Positions 36,255 through 44,550 of a stretch of 64,000 bases of DNA are shown here, piece after piece; within the stretch, counting starts at the first letter, position 1, and the number at the start of each line of letters is the position of its first letter. A model generated the notes under the pieces. That model was not told the origin of the DNA and ran no database searches. It saw only the letters and a list, made by a program, of their open reading frames with translations. Origin of the DNA: Roseinatronobacter monicus (GTDB lineage: Bacteria > Pseudomonadota > Alphaproteobacteria > Rhodobacterales > Rhodobacteraceae); NCBI RefSeq assembly GCF_006716865.1, contig NZ_VFPT01000001.1:1235001-1299000 (forward strand), in the 5' to 3' direction. A program made the position numbers and the translations under genes.

Positions 36255-36423
36255 AGTCGGCTCCTTTCGGGGGCTGTGTGTCCCTGCGAAGATGTGCTAT
36301 GCTGCAGCGCAGCACAACCGCCAGAGTTGCAGGGCCGCGTTGCACTGAATGCAAGTGTGAGCGGTAACAATTGCTACGCCCCGCGCGTGCGAAGACGGAT
36401 TAGCACCGTGCCGCACAGAAATG

Positions 36424-36451
36424 AAAAAGCCGCACCAGCAGGTGCGGCTTT
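36424..36451 (-). terminator. Intrinsic terminator of the first gap gene
   Basis: Eleven-bp stem AAAGCCGCACC / GGTGCGGCTTT with loop AGCA; read on the minus strand it is followed by TT from the plus-strand A-run (36424-36428 gives a five-T tract including the stem end). It lies 23 bp after the gap stop. Confidence 0.88.
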
Positions 36452-36473
36452 CTGAAAGCATAGGCGTTTGTTC

Positions 36474-37475
36474 TTACTTCGCCTGCGCCATCGCGGCTGC
36501 CGTATCCAGCATCCGGTTGGAAAAGCCCCATTCATTATCATACCATGACAGAATGCGCACCATGCGCCCCTCCAGCACCTTGGTTTGGTCCAGATGGAAG
36601 ATCGACGAGCGCGGGTCATGGTTGAAATCCATCGACACATTGGGCTGGTCGGTCACGCCCAGAACCCCTTTCAGGGGGCCTGACGCGGCCGCAGCGATCA
36701 TGGCTGTGTTGATCTCGTCGGCAGTGACATCGCGCGCGGCCTCGAATGTCAGGTCCACGACCGAGACATTGGGGGTCGGCACGCGGATGGCGACACCGTC
36801 CAGTTTTCCCGCCAGTTCTGGCAATACCAACCCCACAGCCTTGGCGGCACCGGTGCTGGTGGGGATCAGGCTCATGGCTGCGGCGCGGGCGCGGTACATG
36901 TCCTTGTGCATCGTATCCAGCGTGGGTTGATCACCGGTATAGCTGTGAATGGTCGTCATGAATCCGCGCGAAATACCGACGGCGTCATTCAGGACTTTCA
37001 CCACCGGGGCCAGACAGTTGGTTGTGCATGACCCGTTCGATACGATCCTGTCATCCGCCGTCAGACTGTCGTGGTTCACGCCGTATACGATGGTCTTGTC
37101 CGCGCCCTTGGAAGGGGCCGAGACCAGTACCTTGCCGGCGCGTCCCAGATGCAGCTTGGCTTTGTCGGCATCGGTGAAAATGCCGGTGCATTCCAACACG
37201 ATGTCGATATCGTCCCAAGGCAGTTCGGCAGGGTCGCGGGCGGAGGTTACCTTGATGGGACCGCGCCCGACATTAATCGTGTCGCCATCCACTGTCACCT
37301 CAGTCGGAAACCTGCCATGGACCGAGTCAAAACGCAGCAGATGCGCATTGCTCTCGACCGGGCCGAGGTCGTTGATGGCAACGATCTCCAGATCATCGCG
37401 CTGTTGTTCTACCAGCGCGCGGAGCACAAGCCGCCCGATCCGGCCAAACCCGTTGATTGCAAGACGTGTGGTCAT
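36474..37475 (-). CDS. gap: Glyceraldehyde-3-phosphate dehydrogenase (NAD type)
   Basis: Class I GAPDH, 333 aa, for the central glycolytic/gluconeogenic step. N-terminal NGFGRIGRLVLRA binds NAD; the cofactor residue after beta-2 is Asp (AINDLGPVES), the hallmark of NAD preference. The catalytic Cys is in SNGSCTTNCLAP (about residue 152) and the His in TIHSYTGDQ. GGAG lies upstream of the ATG. A strong palindrome, TGTGTTTGCGCTAACACA, lies 22-39 nt upstream of the start codon. A paralogue with a different cofactor residue lies at 38109-39113. Confidence 0.95.
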   Translation of the reverse strand: MTTRLAINGFGRIGRLVLRALVEQQRDDLEIVAINDLGPVESNAHLLRFDSVHGRFPTEVTVDGDTINVGRGPIKVTSARDPAELPWDDIDIVLECTGIFTDADKAKLHLGRAGKVLVSAPSKGADKTIVYGVNHDSLTADDRIVSNGSCTTNCLAPVVKVLNDAVGISRGFMTTIHSYTGDQPTLDTMHKDMYRARAAAMSLIPTSTGAAKAVGLVLPELAGKLDGVAIRVPTPNVSVVDLTFEAARDVTADEINTAMIAAAASGPLKGVLGVTDQPNVSMDFNHDPRSSIFHLDQTKVLEGRMVRILSWYDNEWGFSNRMLDTAAAMAQAK

Positions 37476-37496
37476 TGGTTTCTCCTCACGAAAATA

Positions 37497-37514
37497 TGTG
37501 TTTGCGCTAACACA
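37497..37514 (-). promoter_or_regulatory. LacI-type operator upstream of first gap gene
   Basis: TGTGTTTGCGCTAACACA is palindromic except for the T-T pair next to the CG centre, and one base from the idealised TGTTAGCGCTAACA core. It shares GCGCTAAC with the zwf site at 8743-8756. Its position at 22-39 nt before the start codon suits control of initiation. Confidence 0.65.
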
Positions 37515-37561
37515 ATGTGGCGAGTGATTTCAAGTGCGATGCGCACCAGCGCAGTTTAAGT

Positions 37562-37975
37562 TCAGCAGATTGTGCAGCCTTGGGCGCGATTTGGGGTATG
37601 GGGCTGATAGCCTGCCGCCATGAGCCGGAAAATACCGCCCGCCACGTCGATCACCGGAACGTCCAGTTCCGGGGCGATCAGGCGCGCCGCGCGCGCTGTC
37701 CGATTGCCCGTGCGGCAGATAAGAGCAACCGGTTGTCCCGGTTGCAGATGCGGTTGCAGCGCTTTCATGAAGCTTGCCGGATCATTGAATGTCAGCAAAA
37801 GCGCATTTGGCAAGACACCGGTTTCAACCCATTCCTGTGGCTGGCGAATATCAACCAGCAAGACCGGAACCTCCTCCAGCTGTTGTGCCGAAGGCTCTGC
37901 CGTATAGACCTGTTGTGCTGTCGCGGGTGCGATAAACATAAAAGCGGCAAGCAGAGACAGGGCAATACGTTTCAT
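37562..37975 (-). CDS. Secreted single-domain rhodanese
   Basis: A 137-aa protein: signal peptide MKRIALSLLAAFMFIAPATA (cleavage near residue 20-21), then one rhodanese domain with DIRQPQEWVETGVLPNA and the active loop ICRTGNRTARA (Cys near residue 96). It ends GCTIC, adding two Cys that could form a disulfide or bind metal. Periplasmic sulfur carrier or redox role likely; partner unknown. AAAGAGG lies 7 nt before ATG 37975. It lies between two GAPDH genes on the same strand without an obvious link. Confidence 0.82.
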   Translation of the reverse strand: MKRIALSLLAAFMFIAPATAQQVYTAEPSAQQLEEVPVLLVDIRQPQEWVETGVLPNALLLTFNDPASFMKALQPHLQPGQPVALICRTGNRTARAARLIAPELDVPVIDVAGGIFRLMAAGYQPHTPNRAQGCTIC

Positions 37976-38051
37976 GAATAGACCTCTTTGATTTAATGAA
38001 TGTGTAACGTGCTTCTCGTGCACGCAAAAGGTGACAAAACATCACAATGAG

Positions 38052-38079
38052 AAGACCCGCCAGCGGGCTGACGGGTCTT
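38052..38079 (-). terminator. Hairpin between second gap gene and rhodanese
   Basis: AAGACCCG / CGGGTCTT (8 bp), a C-A mismatch, then CAG / CTG with loop CGGG. T-rich flanks are weak on both strands (TCTTCTCATT on minus). Likely terminator of the second gap gene. Confidence 0.6.
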
Positions 38080-38108
38080 TTCATTCTGCGCAAATCTGTG
38101 GGGCAGGG

Positions 38109-39113
38109 TCAGTGGATCAGGCGGCCCATCGCAGCGGCCACATCGGCCATGCGGCACGAAAACCCCCATTCGTTGTCATACCATGCCAGTACCCGCACCA
38201 TGCGACGCCCGACAACCTTGGTCTGGTCCGGTGCGAAAATCGAAGAATAGGGTGTGTGATTAAAATCAATCGAGACTTTCGGCTCCGGGTCATAGGACAG
38301 AACGGCCCCCATCGCCCCGGCGGCTGCCTCGCGCACGATCTCGTTGACATCGGCCACTGTCACATCGCGGCCTGCCTGAAAGGTCAGATCTACGGCGCTG
38401 ACATTGGGGGTTGGCACCCGCAGGGCTGTTCCATCCAGCTTGCCTGCCAATTCTGGCAGAACCTCGCCAAGCGCTTTTGCTGCCCCGGTCGAGGTGGGGA
38501 TCATCGCCATCGCGGCGGCGCGGGCACGGTAAAGATCCTTGTGGCGGCGATCCAACGTCGGTTGGTCGCCGGTATAGCTGTGAACTGTCGTCATGATGCC
38601 CGATTCAATGCCGATGGCATCGTTCAGAACCTTGGCCAGCGGGGCCAGACAGTTTGTCGTGCAAGAGCCGTTTGAAACAACCAGATGCTCTGGCCGCAGT
38701 AAACGATGGTTCACGCCGTAAACAATCGTGGCATCTGCGTTCTTTGCGGGTGCCGATACCAGCACGCGGCTAGCCCCGCGTGTCAGATGAACCGCCGCCT
38801 TGTCGCGTTCATTAAACTTGCCGGTGCATTCCAGAACGACGTCTATGCCATCCCAGTCCAGGTCTTCCGGCTCATAGGTCGACATGACCTTGATCGGCCC
38901 ACGGCCCAGATCAAGCGTGTCGCCGTCAACACGAATGGTGCCGGGAAACCGCCCATGCACCGAGTCGTATTTCAACAGATGGGCATTTGTCTCAATCGGG
39001 CCAGTGGCGTTGATCCTCACAACCTCGACATCGTTGCGTGCACTCTCGGCGATATGGGCCAAGGTGCACCGTCCGATGCGTCCGAACCCGTTGATCCCAA
39101 TGGTGATGGTCAT
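38109..39113 (-). CDS. Glyceraldehyde-3-phosphate dehydrogenase paralogue, probably NADP-capable
   Basis: Second class I GAPDH, 334 aa. NGFGRIGRCTLAHIAE at the start; catalytic Cys in SNGSCTTNCLAPLAK; His in TVHSYTGDQ. The cofactor position reads RINATGPIETNAHLLKYD: Ala replaces the Asp of NAD-specific enzymes, as in Bacillus GapB (INASYPSET), and the later position (LDRRHKD) has Arg-Arg where the first copy has Thr-Met. This suggests NADP use and a gluconeogenic or Calvin-cycle role. ATG 39113 is chosen; 15 upstream codons are open but lack an RBS. Two half-operators lie about 90-120 bp upstream. Confidence 0.9.
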   Translation of the reverse strand: MTITIGINGFGRIGRCTLAHIAESARNDVEVVRINATGPIETNAHLLKYDSVHGRFPGTIRVDGDTLDLGRGPIKVMSTYEPEDLDWDGIDVVLECTGKFNERDKAAVHLTRGASRVLVSAPAKNADATIVYGVNHRLLRPEHLVVSNGSCTTNCLAPLAKVLNDAIGIESGIMTTVHSYTGDQPTLDRRHKDLYRARAAAMAMIPTSTGAAKALGEVLPELAGKLDGTALRVPTPNVSAVDLTFQAGRDVTVADVNEIVREAAAGAMGAVLSYDPEPKVSIDFNHTPYSSIFAPDQTKVVGRRMVRVLAWYDNEWGFSCRMADVAAAMGRLIH

Positions 39114-39198
39114 GACTGTAACTCCGCGCTGTGCCGTTGCGTCGGGTATAGCCAGCACAAGGCGTCGAAAAAAGGGCGAAAGCCGACACGAATAATGT

Positions 39199-39231
39199 CG
39201 TTAGCGCAATCTTCGGATGATAGCGCCACCG
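39199..39231. promoter_or_regulatory. Pair of half-operators upstream of second gap gene
   Basis: CGTTAGCGCAATC (39199-39211) and TGATAGCGCCACC (39218-39230), centres 19 bp apart. Each keeps one good half-site of the zwf/gap palindrome (GTTAGC and TGATAGC). They lie between the divergent second gap gene and the membrane-protein gene at 39334. Confidence 0.45.
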
Positions 39232-39333
39232 TTTGTGACTGGTTTGGCCCCGTCTTCGGGTTTTGTCGACTTGCGCTACTGCGCGCTGCGTTGCATGTAG
39301 GGGCGGGGCAGACAGCAGCGGAGCGCAGGCATA

Positions 39334-39861
39334 GTGGCTTTTCTGGAAAACATATTCAGCCTGATCGACATGCGATCCTTCTCGTCGGTCTGGTTCTGGA
39401 TAGTTGTGGCGCTGTTTTGGTCAGCCGCCAGCCAGTTTGTGCTGGGCGCGTCTTTTGATCTGATCACACGTGCACGGCGCGACGGGTTGCAGAATATGGA
39501 AGATCTGCAAACGCTTGTCGAAATACATGTCCGGCGCAAATTGTCCCTGATGCGGCGGGCAGGGCATTGGATTGTTGGCTTTGCGGCGGCGGTTCTGACA
39601 TTGGTGCTGATGCTGGCCTTTGCGTACCGCTTGGAATTTGCACAGGCCGTGTTTCTGCTGATCTTCCCGCTGACCTTGGTGCGGTTGCTGGAATTGCGTC
39701 TGTCCTTTCGGATTGAGCGCGAGTCGATGCAGGGTTTGCAATTATGTCGCGCGCTGCTGCGGCATCGCTTCTGGGTGCAGTGCCTTGGGGTTGTTACTAT
39801 TTTTGCCACAGCGGTCTGGGGCATGCTGCATGTGCTGTCGCGCTCTGCGTTGAGTATGTAA
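39334..39861 (+). CDS. Membrane protein upstream of mfd ('SufBCD component'-type)
   Basis: A 175-aa protein with about four hydrophobic spans (near 16-36, 80-100, 105-122 and 148-165) separated by an amphipathic basic region (RKLSLMRRAGHW). Relatives in Rhodobacterales are often labelled 'component of SufBCD complex' because of genome context elsewhere; nothing here shows an Fe-S role. A GTG start at 39334 is assumed; ATG 39370 (MRSFSSVW) is an alternative. It precedes mfd by 33 bp on the same strand. Confidence 0.65.
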   Translation: MAFLENIFSLIDMRSFSSVWFWIVVALFWSAASQFVLGASFDLITRARRDGLQNMEDLQTLVEIHVRRKLSLMRRAGHWIVGFAAAVLTLVLMLAFAYRLEFAQAVFLLIFPLTLVRLLELRLSFRIERESMQGLQLCRALLRHRFWVQCLGVVTIFATAVWGMLHVLSRSALSM

Positions 39862-39894
39862 GCGCGGCATCTGCGGAAAAAGGACTTCATCATC

Positions 39895-42800
39895 ATGACA
39901 GTGGCGACTGAGACGGTCATTCTGGGTGGCGCGCCCGAAGGCTATGACGCGCAACTGCTTGCGCGCGAGCTTGAGCGGGCATCCAGCAGCGTGATCCATG
40001 TCGCGCGTGATGACAAACGCGCCGAGGCAATGGCACAAGCCTTGGCATTCTGCGCGCCGAATACCAGCGTGCTGCGTTTTCCTGCGTGGGATTGTCTGGC
40101 GTATGACCGTGTCTCGCCCAACCCGGAGATTGCGTCAAACCGGATGGCGACGCTGGCGGCACTGGCGCAGGGGGTGCCGGGTCCATTCATCTTGCTGACC
40201 ACCCTCTCGGCGGCACAACAACGCGTACCTGCGCGCGACGTTGTTGCGCGTGCGTCCTTTCGCGCCGAGGTGGGGCGGCGTATTGATGAAGCGGCACTGC
40301 GCAACTGGCTGGTGCGCATGGGCTTTTCGCAATCGCCTACGGTTACTGAACCGGGTGATTTTGCCATTCGGGGTGGTATTTTCGACATCTATCCACCGGG
40401 CGAAAGCGGGCCTGTGCGGCTGGACCTGTTCGGCGATGTGCTGGACGGCGCGCGCCGGTTTGATCCCGCTACCCAGCGCAGCCTTGAAAAGCTGCAAGTG
40501 GTCGAGTTTGCACCTGTCTCTGAGATTATTCTGGACGAAGCTGCGATCACGCGGTTTCGGCAGAATTACCGGATCGAATTTGGCACCGCCGGAAGTGATG
40601 ACCCGCTCTATGAAGCGGTCAGCGCAGGGCGCAAGCATCAGGGCATGGAGCATTGGCTGCCCTTCTTCCATGACCGGATGGAGACGATCTTTGACTATCT
40701 GCCCGGTGCGGCCGTGATGCTCGATGACCAGTTGGAAGCGGCGCGCGCGTCGCGGTGGGAAGGGATTGCCGATCAGTATGATGCGCGGCGCGAGGCGATG
40801 AGCGCTAAGGGGCGGCTGGACACAGTCTATAAACCTTGTCCACCGGGGTTGCTGTATCTGGATGACACTGGCTGGCAAGGCGCACTTGCGGGCCGGCGCG
40901 TGATGCAGTTGAACCCGATGAAGACAGCGCCGGGGCCGGGTGTGCTGGATGCAGGCGGGCGCGCGGGGCGCAGTTTCGCCCCCGAACGGCTGGCCGGAGA
41001 GAATGTGTTTGACGCCTTGGCCACCCATCTGGCCGCGCGGCGCAAACTGTCGCAGGTGGTGATCGCCAGCCATTCCGAGGGCGCGCGCGACCGGCTGTCG
41101 GGCCTGCTGGAAGATCATGGGGCCAGTGGCGCGCAGATGATCGGATCGGCGCGCGACATGAAAGACGGGCAGGGCGCGCTGTACCTTGCGATCTGGCCGC
41201 TGGATGCTGGTTTTGAAGCGCCGGGCCTGACGGTTATTTCGGAACAGGATGTGTTGGGCGACCGGTTGGTCAGCCGCACCAAACGGCGCAAGCGGGCCGA
41301 AAACTTCCTGACCGAGGCGCAGACCCTTTCGCCCGGTGATCTGATTGTGCATGTCGATCATGGTGTCGGGCGCTACAAGGGGCTGGAGACGATCACCGCG
41401 ATGGGCGCGCCGCATGAGTGCATCGCGCTCGAATATGCGGGCGGCGACAGGTTGTTTCTGCCGGTCGAGAATATCGAGCTGCTGTCGCGCTATGGCCATG
41501 AGGAAGGCTTGCTGGACCGCTTGGGCGGGGGCGCGTGGCAGGCCAAAAAGGCAAAGCTGAAGCAACGCATCCGCGAGATTGCCGACAAGCTGATCCGCAT
41601 TGCCGCCGAGCGCCAGTTGCGCAAAGCGCCCCATTTCACTGCCCCCGATGGCATGTGGGAGGAATTTCTGGCCCGCTTCCCCTACGCCGAAACCGAAGAC
41701 CAGTTGCGCGCCATTGAGGATGTGCTGGATGATTTCGACTCTGGTCGCCCAATGGACCGGCTGGTGGTGGGCGATGTCGGCTTTGGCAAGACCGAGGTGG
41801 CGATGCGCGCGGCCTTTATCGCGGCCATGTCAGGGGTACAAGTCGCCGTGATTGCCCCCACCACATTGTTGGCACGCCAGCACTACAAGACGTTCGCCGA
41901 CCGCTTCCGGGGGTTTCCGATCAATGTGCGGCCTTTGTCGCGCTTTGTCAGCGCCAAAGATGCCAGCACGACGCGCGAGGGCTTGGCCAAGGGTGCTGTC
42001 GATATTTGTATTGGCACCCATGCCTTGCTGGCAAAAGGTGTAAAATTTGCCAATCTGGGGCTGCTGGTGATTGACGAGGAACAGCATTTTGGGGTCGGCC
42101 ATAAGGAGCGGCTGAAAGAGTTGCGCAGCGACATTCATGTGCTTACCTTGACCGCCACACCCATCCCGCGCACTTTGCAACTGTCGCTGACGGGTGTGCG
42201 TGATCTGTCGATCATCCAAACCCCGCCCGTGGACCGGTTGGCGATCCGCACTTATGTCAGCGAGTTTGATACGCTCACCTTACGCGAAGGGTTGCTGCGC
42301 GAGCATTACCGTGGCGGGCAGTCGTTCTTTGTGGTGCCGCGCATCTCCGACTTGTCAGAGATTGAAGAGTTTCTGCGCACCCATCTGCCAGAGCTGAGCT
42401 ATGTCATCGCCAATGGGCAGATGCCCGCGGGCGAGTTGGATACGCGCATGAACGCCTTTTACGACGGCAAATATGATGTGTTGCTGGCCACGTCGATTGT
42501 CGAATCCGGCCTTGATATTCCGCGCGCCAATACGATGATCGTGCACCGCGCCGACATGTTCGGGCTGTCGCAACTCTATCAAATCCGGGGTCGTGTGGGC
42601 CGTGCCAAAACGCGCGCTTATTGCTTTCTGACGACAAAACCCCGGGCGCCGCTGACCCCGCAAGCGCAAAAGCGCCTGAAATTGCTGGCCTCGCTCGACA
42701 GTTTGGGGGCGGGGTTCAACCTTGCCAGCCATGATATGGACCTGCGCGGTGCTGGCAATATCTTGGGCGAAGAACAATCCGGCCATATCAAAGAAGTGGG

Positions 42801-43335
42801 CTATGAGTTGTACCAGCAGATGCTGGAAGAGACGATTGCCAAGATTCGCTCCGGCGAGATCGCGGATGTCACTGATCTTGACGGGCAATGGGCGCCCACC
42901 ATCAATCTGGGTGTGCCTGTGCTGATCCCCGAAGCCTATGTGCCTGATCTTGATGTGCGCCTTGGCCTTTACCGTCGTCTGTCGGGGCTGACAACCAAGG
43001 TCGATCTGGAAGGGTTTGCGGCAGAATTGATTGACCGCTTTGGAAAACTGCCGCGCGAGGTGAACACGCTTCTGGCGGTCATGCGGATCAAGGCGGAATG
43101 CAAGCGGGCAGGTATTGCCAAGTTTGATGCCGGGCCGAAGGGTGTCACGATCCAGTTCCACAATGATAAATTTGCCAACCCCGCCGGGCTGGTGGTCTTT
43201 GTACAGGACCAAAACGGGCTGGCGAAGATACGTGACAACAAGATCGTGGTGCGCCGCGATTGGGCAACCGAGAAAGACCGTGTGCGCGGTGCCTTTGCCA
43301 TTGCGCGCGATCTGGCAGTGCAGGCTGCACTCTGA
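39895..43335 (+). CDS. mfd: Transcription-repair coupling factor
   Basis: DNA translocase that removes RNA polymerase stalled at lesions and recruits UvrA. At 1146 aa it is full length: UvrB-homology region (about 10-330), RNA-polymerase-interacting CarD-like domain (LSPGDLIVHVDHGVGRYKG, near 478), RecG-like helicase with Walker A VGDVGFGKTEVA (about 622), DEEQHFGVGHKERL, and motif VI (YQIRGRVGRAKTRAY), then the TRCF D7 domain. The ATG has AAAAAGGA about 11 nt upstream. A GC hairpin follows the stop. Confidence 0.96.
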   Translation: MTVATETVILGGAPEGYDAQLLARELERASSSVIHVARDDKRAEAMAQALAFCAPNTSVLRFPAWDCLAYDRVSPNPEIASNRMATLAALAQGVPGPFILLTTLSAAQQRVPARDVVARASFRAEVGRRIDEAALRNWLVRMGFSQSPTVTEPGDFAIRGGIFDIYPPGESGPVRLDLFGDVLDGARRFDPATQRSLEKLQVVEFAPVSEIILDEAAITRFRQNYRIEFGTAGSDDPLYEAVSAGRKHQGMEHWLPFFHDRMETIFDYLPGAAVMLDDQLEAARASRWEGIADQYDARREAMSAKGRLDTVYKPCPPGLLYLDDTGWQGALAGRRVMQLNPMKTAPGPGVLDAGGRAGRSFAPERLAGENVFDALATHLAARRKLSQVVIASHSEGARDRLSGLLEDHGASGAQMIGSARDMKDGQGALYLAIWPLDAGFEAPGLTVISEQDVLGDRLVSRTKRRKRAENFLTEAQTLSPGDLIVHVDHGVGRYKGLETITAMGAPHECIALEYAGGDRLFLPVENIELLSRYGHEEGLLDRLGGGAWQAKKAKLKQRIREIADKLIRIAAERQLRKAPHFTAPDGMWEEFLARFPYAETEDQLRAIEDVLDDFDSGRPMDRLVVGDVGFGKTEVAMRAAFIAAMSGVQVAVIAPTTLLARQHYKTFADRFRGFPINVRPLSRFVSAKDASTTREGLAKGAVDICIGTHALLAKGVKFANLGLLVIDEEQHFGVGHKERLKELRSDIHVLTLTATPIPRTLQLSLTGVRDLSIIQTPPVDRLAIRTYVSEFDTLTLREGLLREHYRGGQSFFVVPRISDLSEIEEFLRTHLPELSYVIANGQMPAGELDTRMNAFYDGKYDVLLATSIVESGLDIPRANTMIVHRADMFGLSQLYQIRGRVGRAKTRAYCFLTTKPRAPLTPQAQKRLKLLASLDSLGAGFNLASHDMDLRGAGNILGEEQSGHIKEVGYELYQQMLEETIAKIRSGEIADVTDLDGQWAPTINLGVPVLIPEAYVPDLDVRLGLYRRLSGLTTKVDLEGFAAELIDRFGKLPREVNTLLAVMRIKAECKRAGIAKFDAGPKGVTIQFHNDKFANPAGLVVFVQDQNGLAKIRDNKIVVRRDWATEKDRVRGAFAIARDLAVQAAL

Positions 43336-43342
43336 ATTGGAA

Positions 43343-43370
43343 AGCACCCGGCGCTAGGCCGGGTGCTATT
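43343..43370 (+). terminator. Hairpin after mfd
   Basis: Ten-bp stem AGCACCCGGC / GCCGGGTGCT with loop GCTAG, 8 bp after the mfd stop, followed by ATTCTGAC. Good stem, weak T-tract. Confidence 0.75.
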
Positions 43371-43413
43371 CTGACTTTCAAATATCGCGCACTGATGCGC
43401 AAATTGTGTGCGA

Positions 43414-44271
43414 TCAGGGGGTGACAACGTCATCTTCGTCGTCGTCAACGCAGGGCGCGTCATCTGACAACAGACAGCAGCACAGATTGGCAATCGTCTC
43501 ATCATCCGCGAAGGGAAAGTCGATCACAATCTCTTCGAAGTCATCATCCTCAGGCTTGGTGATGACAACCTTGGTGATAGAGCCGATCGGGTCAATCAAA
43601 CCCAACTCTGGGAGCTCCTCTTCAAGCTCCTTGAGTTCGGCCATAACTTCGTCAAAGACGTCATCGAAATCGGGATTGTTTGGGTCGAAACCTTCTGGGG
43701 CTTCAATTGTGATGGACAGGTCAACGTCGGCTTCTTCGCAGACGACATGAAATTCCAGCAATGTTGTGGTGTCTTCGTCGTCGTCATCGTCGTCGCAGTC
43801 ATCGTCGACAATATCGTCGTCCTTAAGAGTGCATTTGCAAATCTTGTCATACAACTTGTCGAGTTTTGACTGATACTTATCGGCCTTGCATTCGAGTTTG
43901 AATGCTTTCTTTTCGCCGATTTTCTCAATCTTTGCGGCCTTGAGTTCGCCTGTCCGCTCAACCTTGGAAGCAAGATGGCTCAAGCCGCGCTCTTCGAGCT
44001 TGTCAGCCTTGGCCTGATACTTGTCCCGGATCGCATCTGCCTTGTGCTGATATTTGTCCCGGATCGAGTCTGCCTTATCTTCATATTTGGCAACTTTCTT
44101 CTCAAATTTCGCGCAGAGTTTCTCGGCTTTCTTTTCCAGAATGTCGTATTTCTTGGCGACCTTCTTCTCAACAAGAACGTGCTTCTTTGCCAGAGCTTTC
44201 TCTGCAAGGTCTTTCTAGAGCTCTACCGCCTTGTTCAGCTTCGTCGCTGCCAGCTTCTTAAAAAAGGACAT
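43414..44271 (-). pseudogene. Unrecognised Lys-rich coiled-coil / Asp-rich protein gene with in-frame TAG
   Basis: From ATG 44271 (GGAG 8 nt upstream) the frame reads MSFFKKLAATKLNKAVEL, then TAG (44215-44217), and continues in the same frame without a stop to 43414 (286 codons counting the TAG). After the TAG comes about 125 residues of Lys/Ala/Glu-rich helix with 11-residue repeats (KADSIRDKYQH, KADAIRDKYQA), then an acidic half with poly-Asp (DDDCDDDDDDED), a Cys pair CKC and a Cys triplet CCC. No ATG or GTG follows the TAG before the coiled coil, so the RBS and start seem made for the whole frame. Either a nonsense mutation or amber read-through. Function unknown. Confidence 0.6.
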
Positions 44272-44499
44272 CGTAAAATCTCCGCAAAATTAACAATACA
44301 ATGCCGCATTATCACGGTTTCGAGAGTCAACAAGCTAGAGAATGGCAGGAAACTGCGAAACAATCGGTTTCGAAAAACGGTTAAATCATGGGGTTAGGAT
44401 GCCCTGTGCGTAGATATGGGTCCGACGTGATCCACGGCGAATGCACGATCGTTCATGCGAAACGCAGGAATCCAAAGGCCCTCAGGAAGTTCGATAACA

Positions 44500-44527
44500 A
44501 AAAGCCCCGGTGAAAACCGGGGCTTTT
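44500..44527 (-). terminator. Intrinsic terminator of ftsH
   Basis: Twelve-bp stem AAAAGCCCCGGT / ACCGGGGCTTTT with a GAAA tetraloop; on the minus strand a T-run follows. It lies 24 bp after the ftsH stop. Confidence 0.92.
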
Positions 44528-44550
44528 CTCTACTTCAGATCACTGTCGGA

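Noticed and set aside
43975..44397. Plus-strand hydrophobic frame of 140 aa opposite the coiled-coil gene
   Set aside because: Antisense of Lys/Glu codons gives Phe/Leu codons; it is a shadow of the heptad/11-mer repeats.
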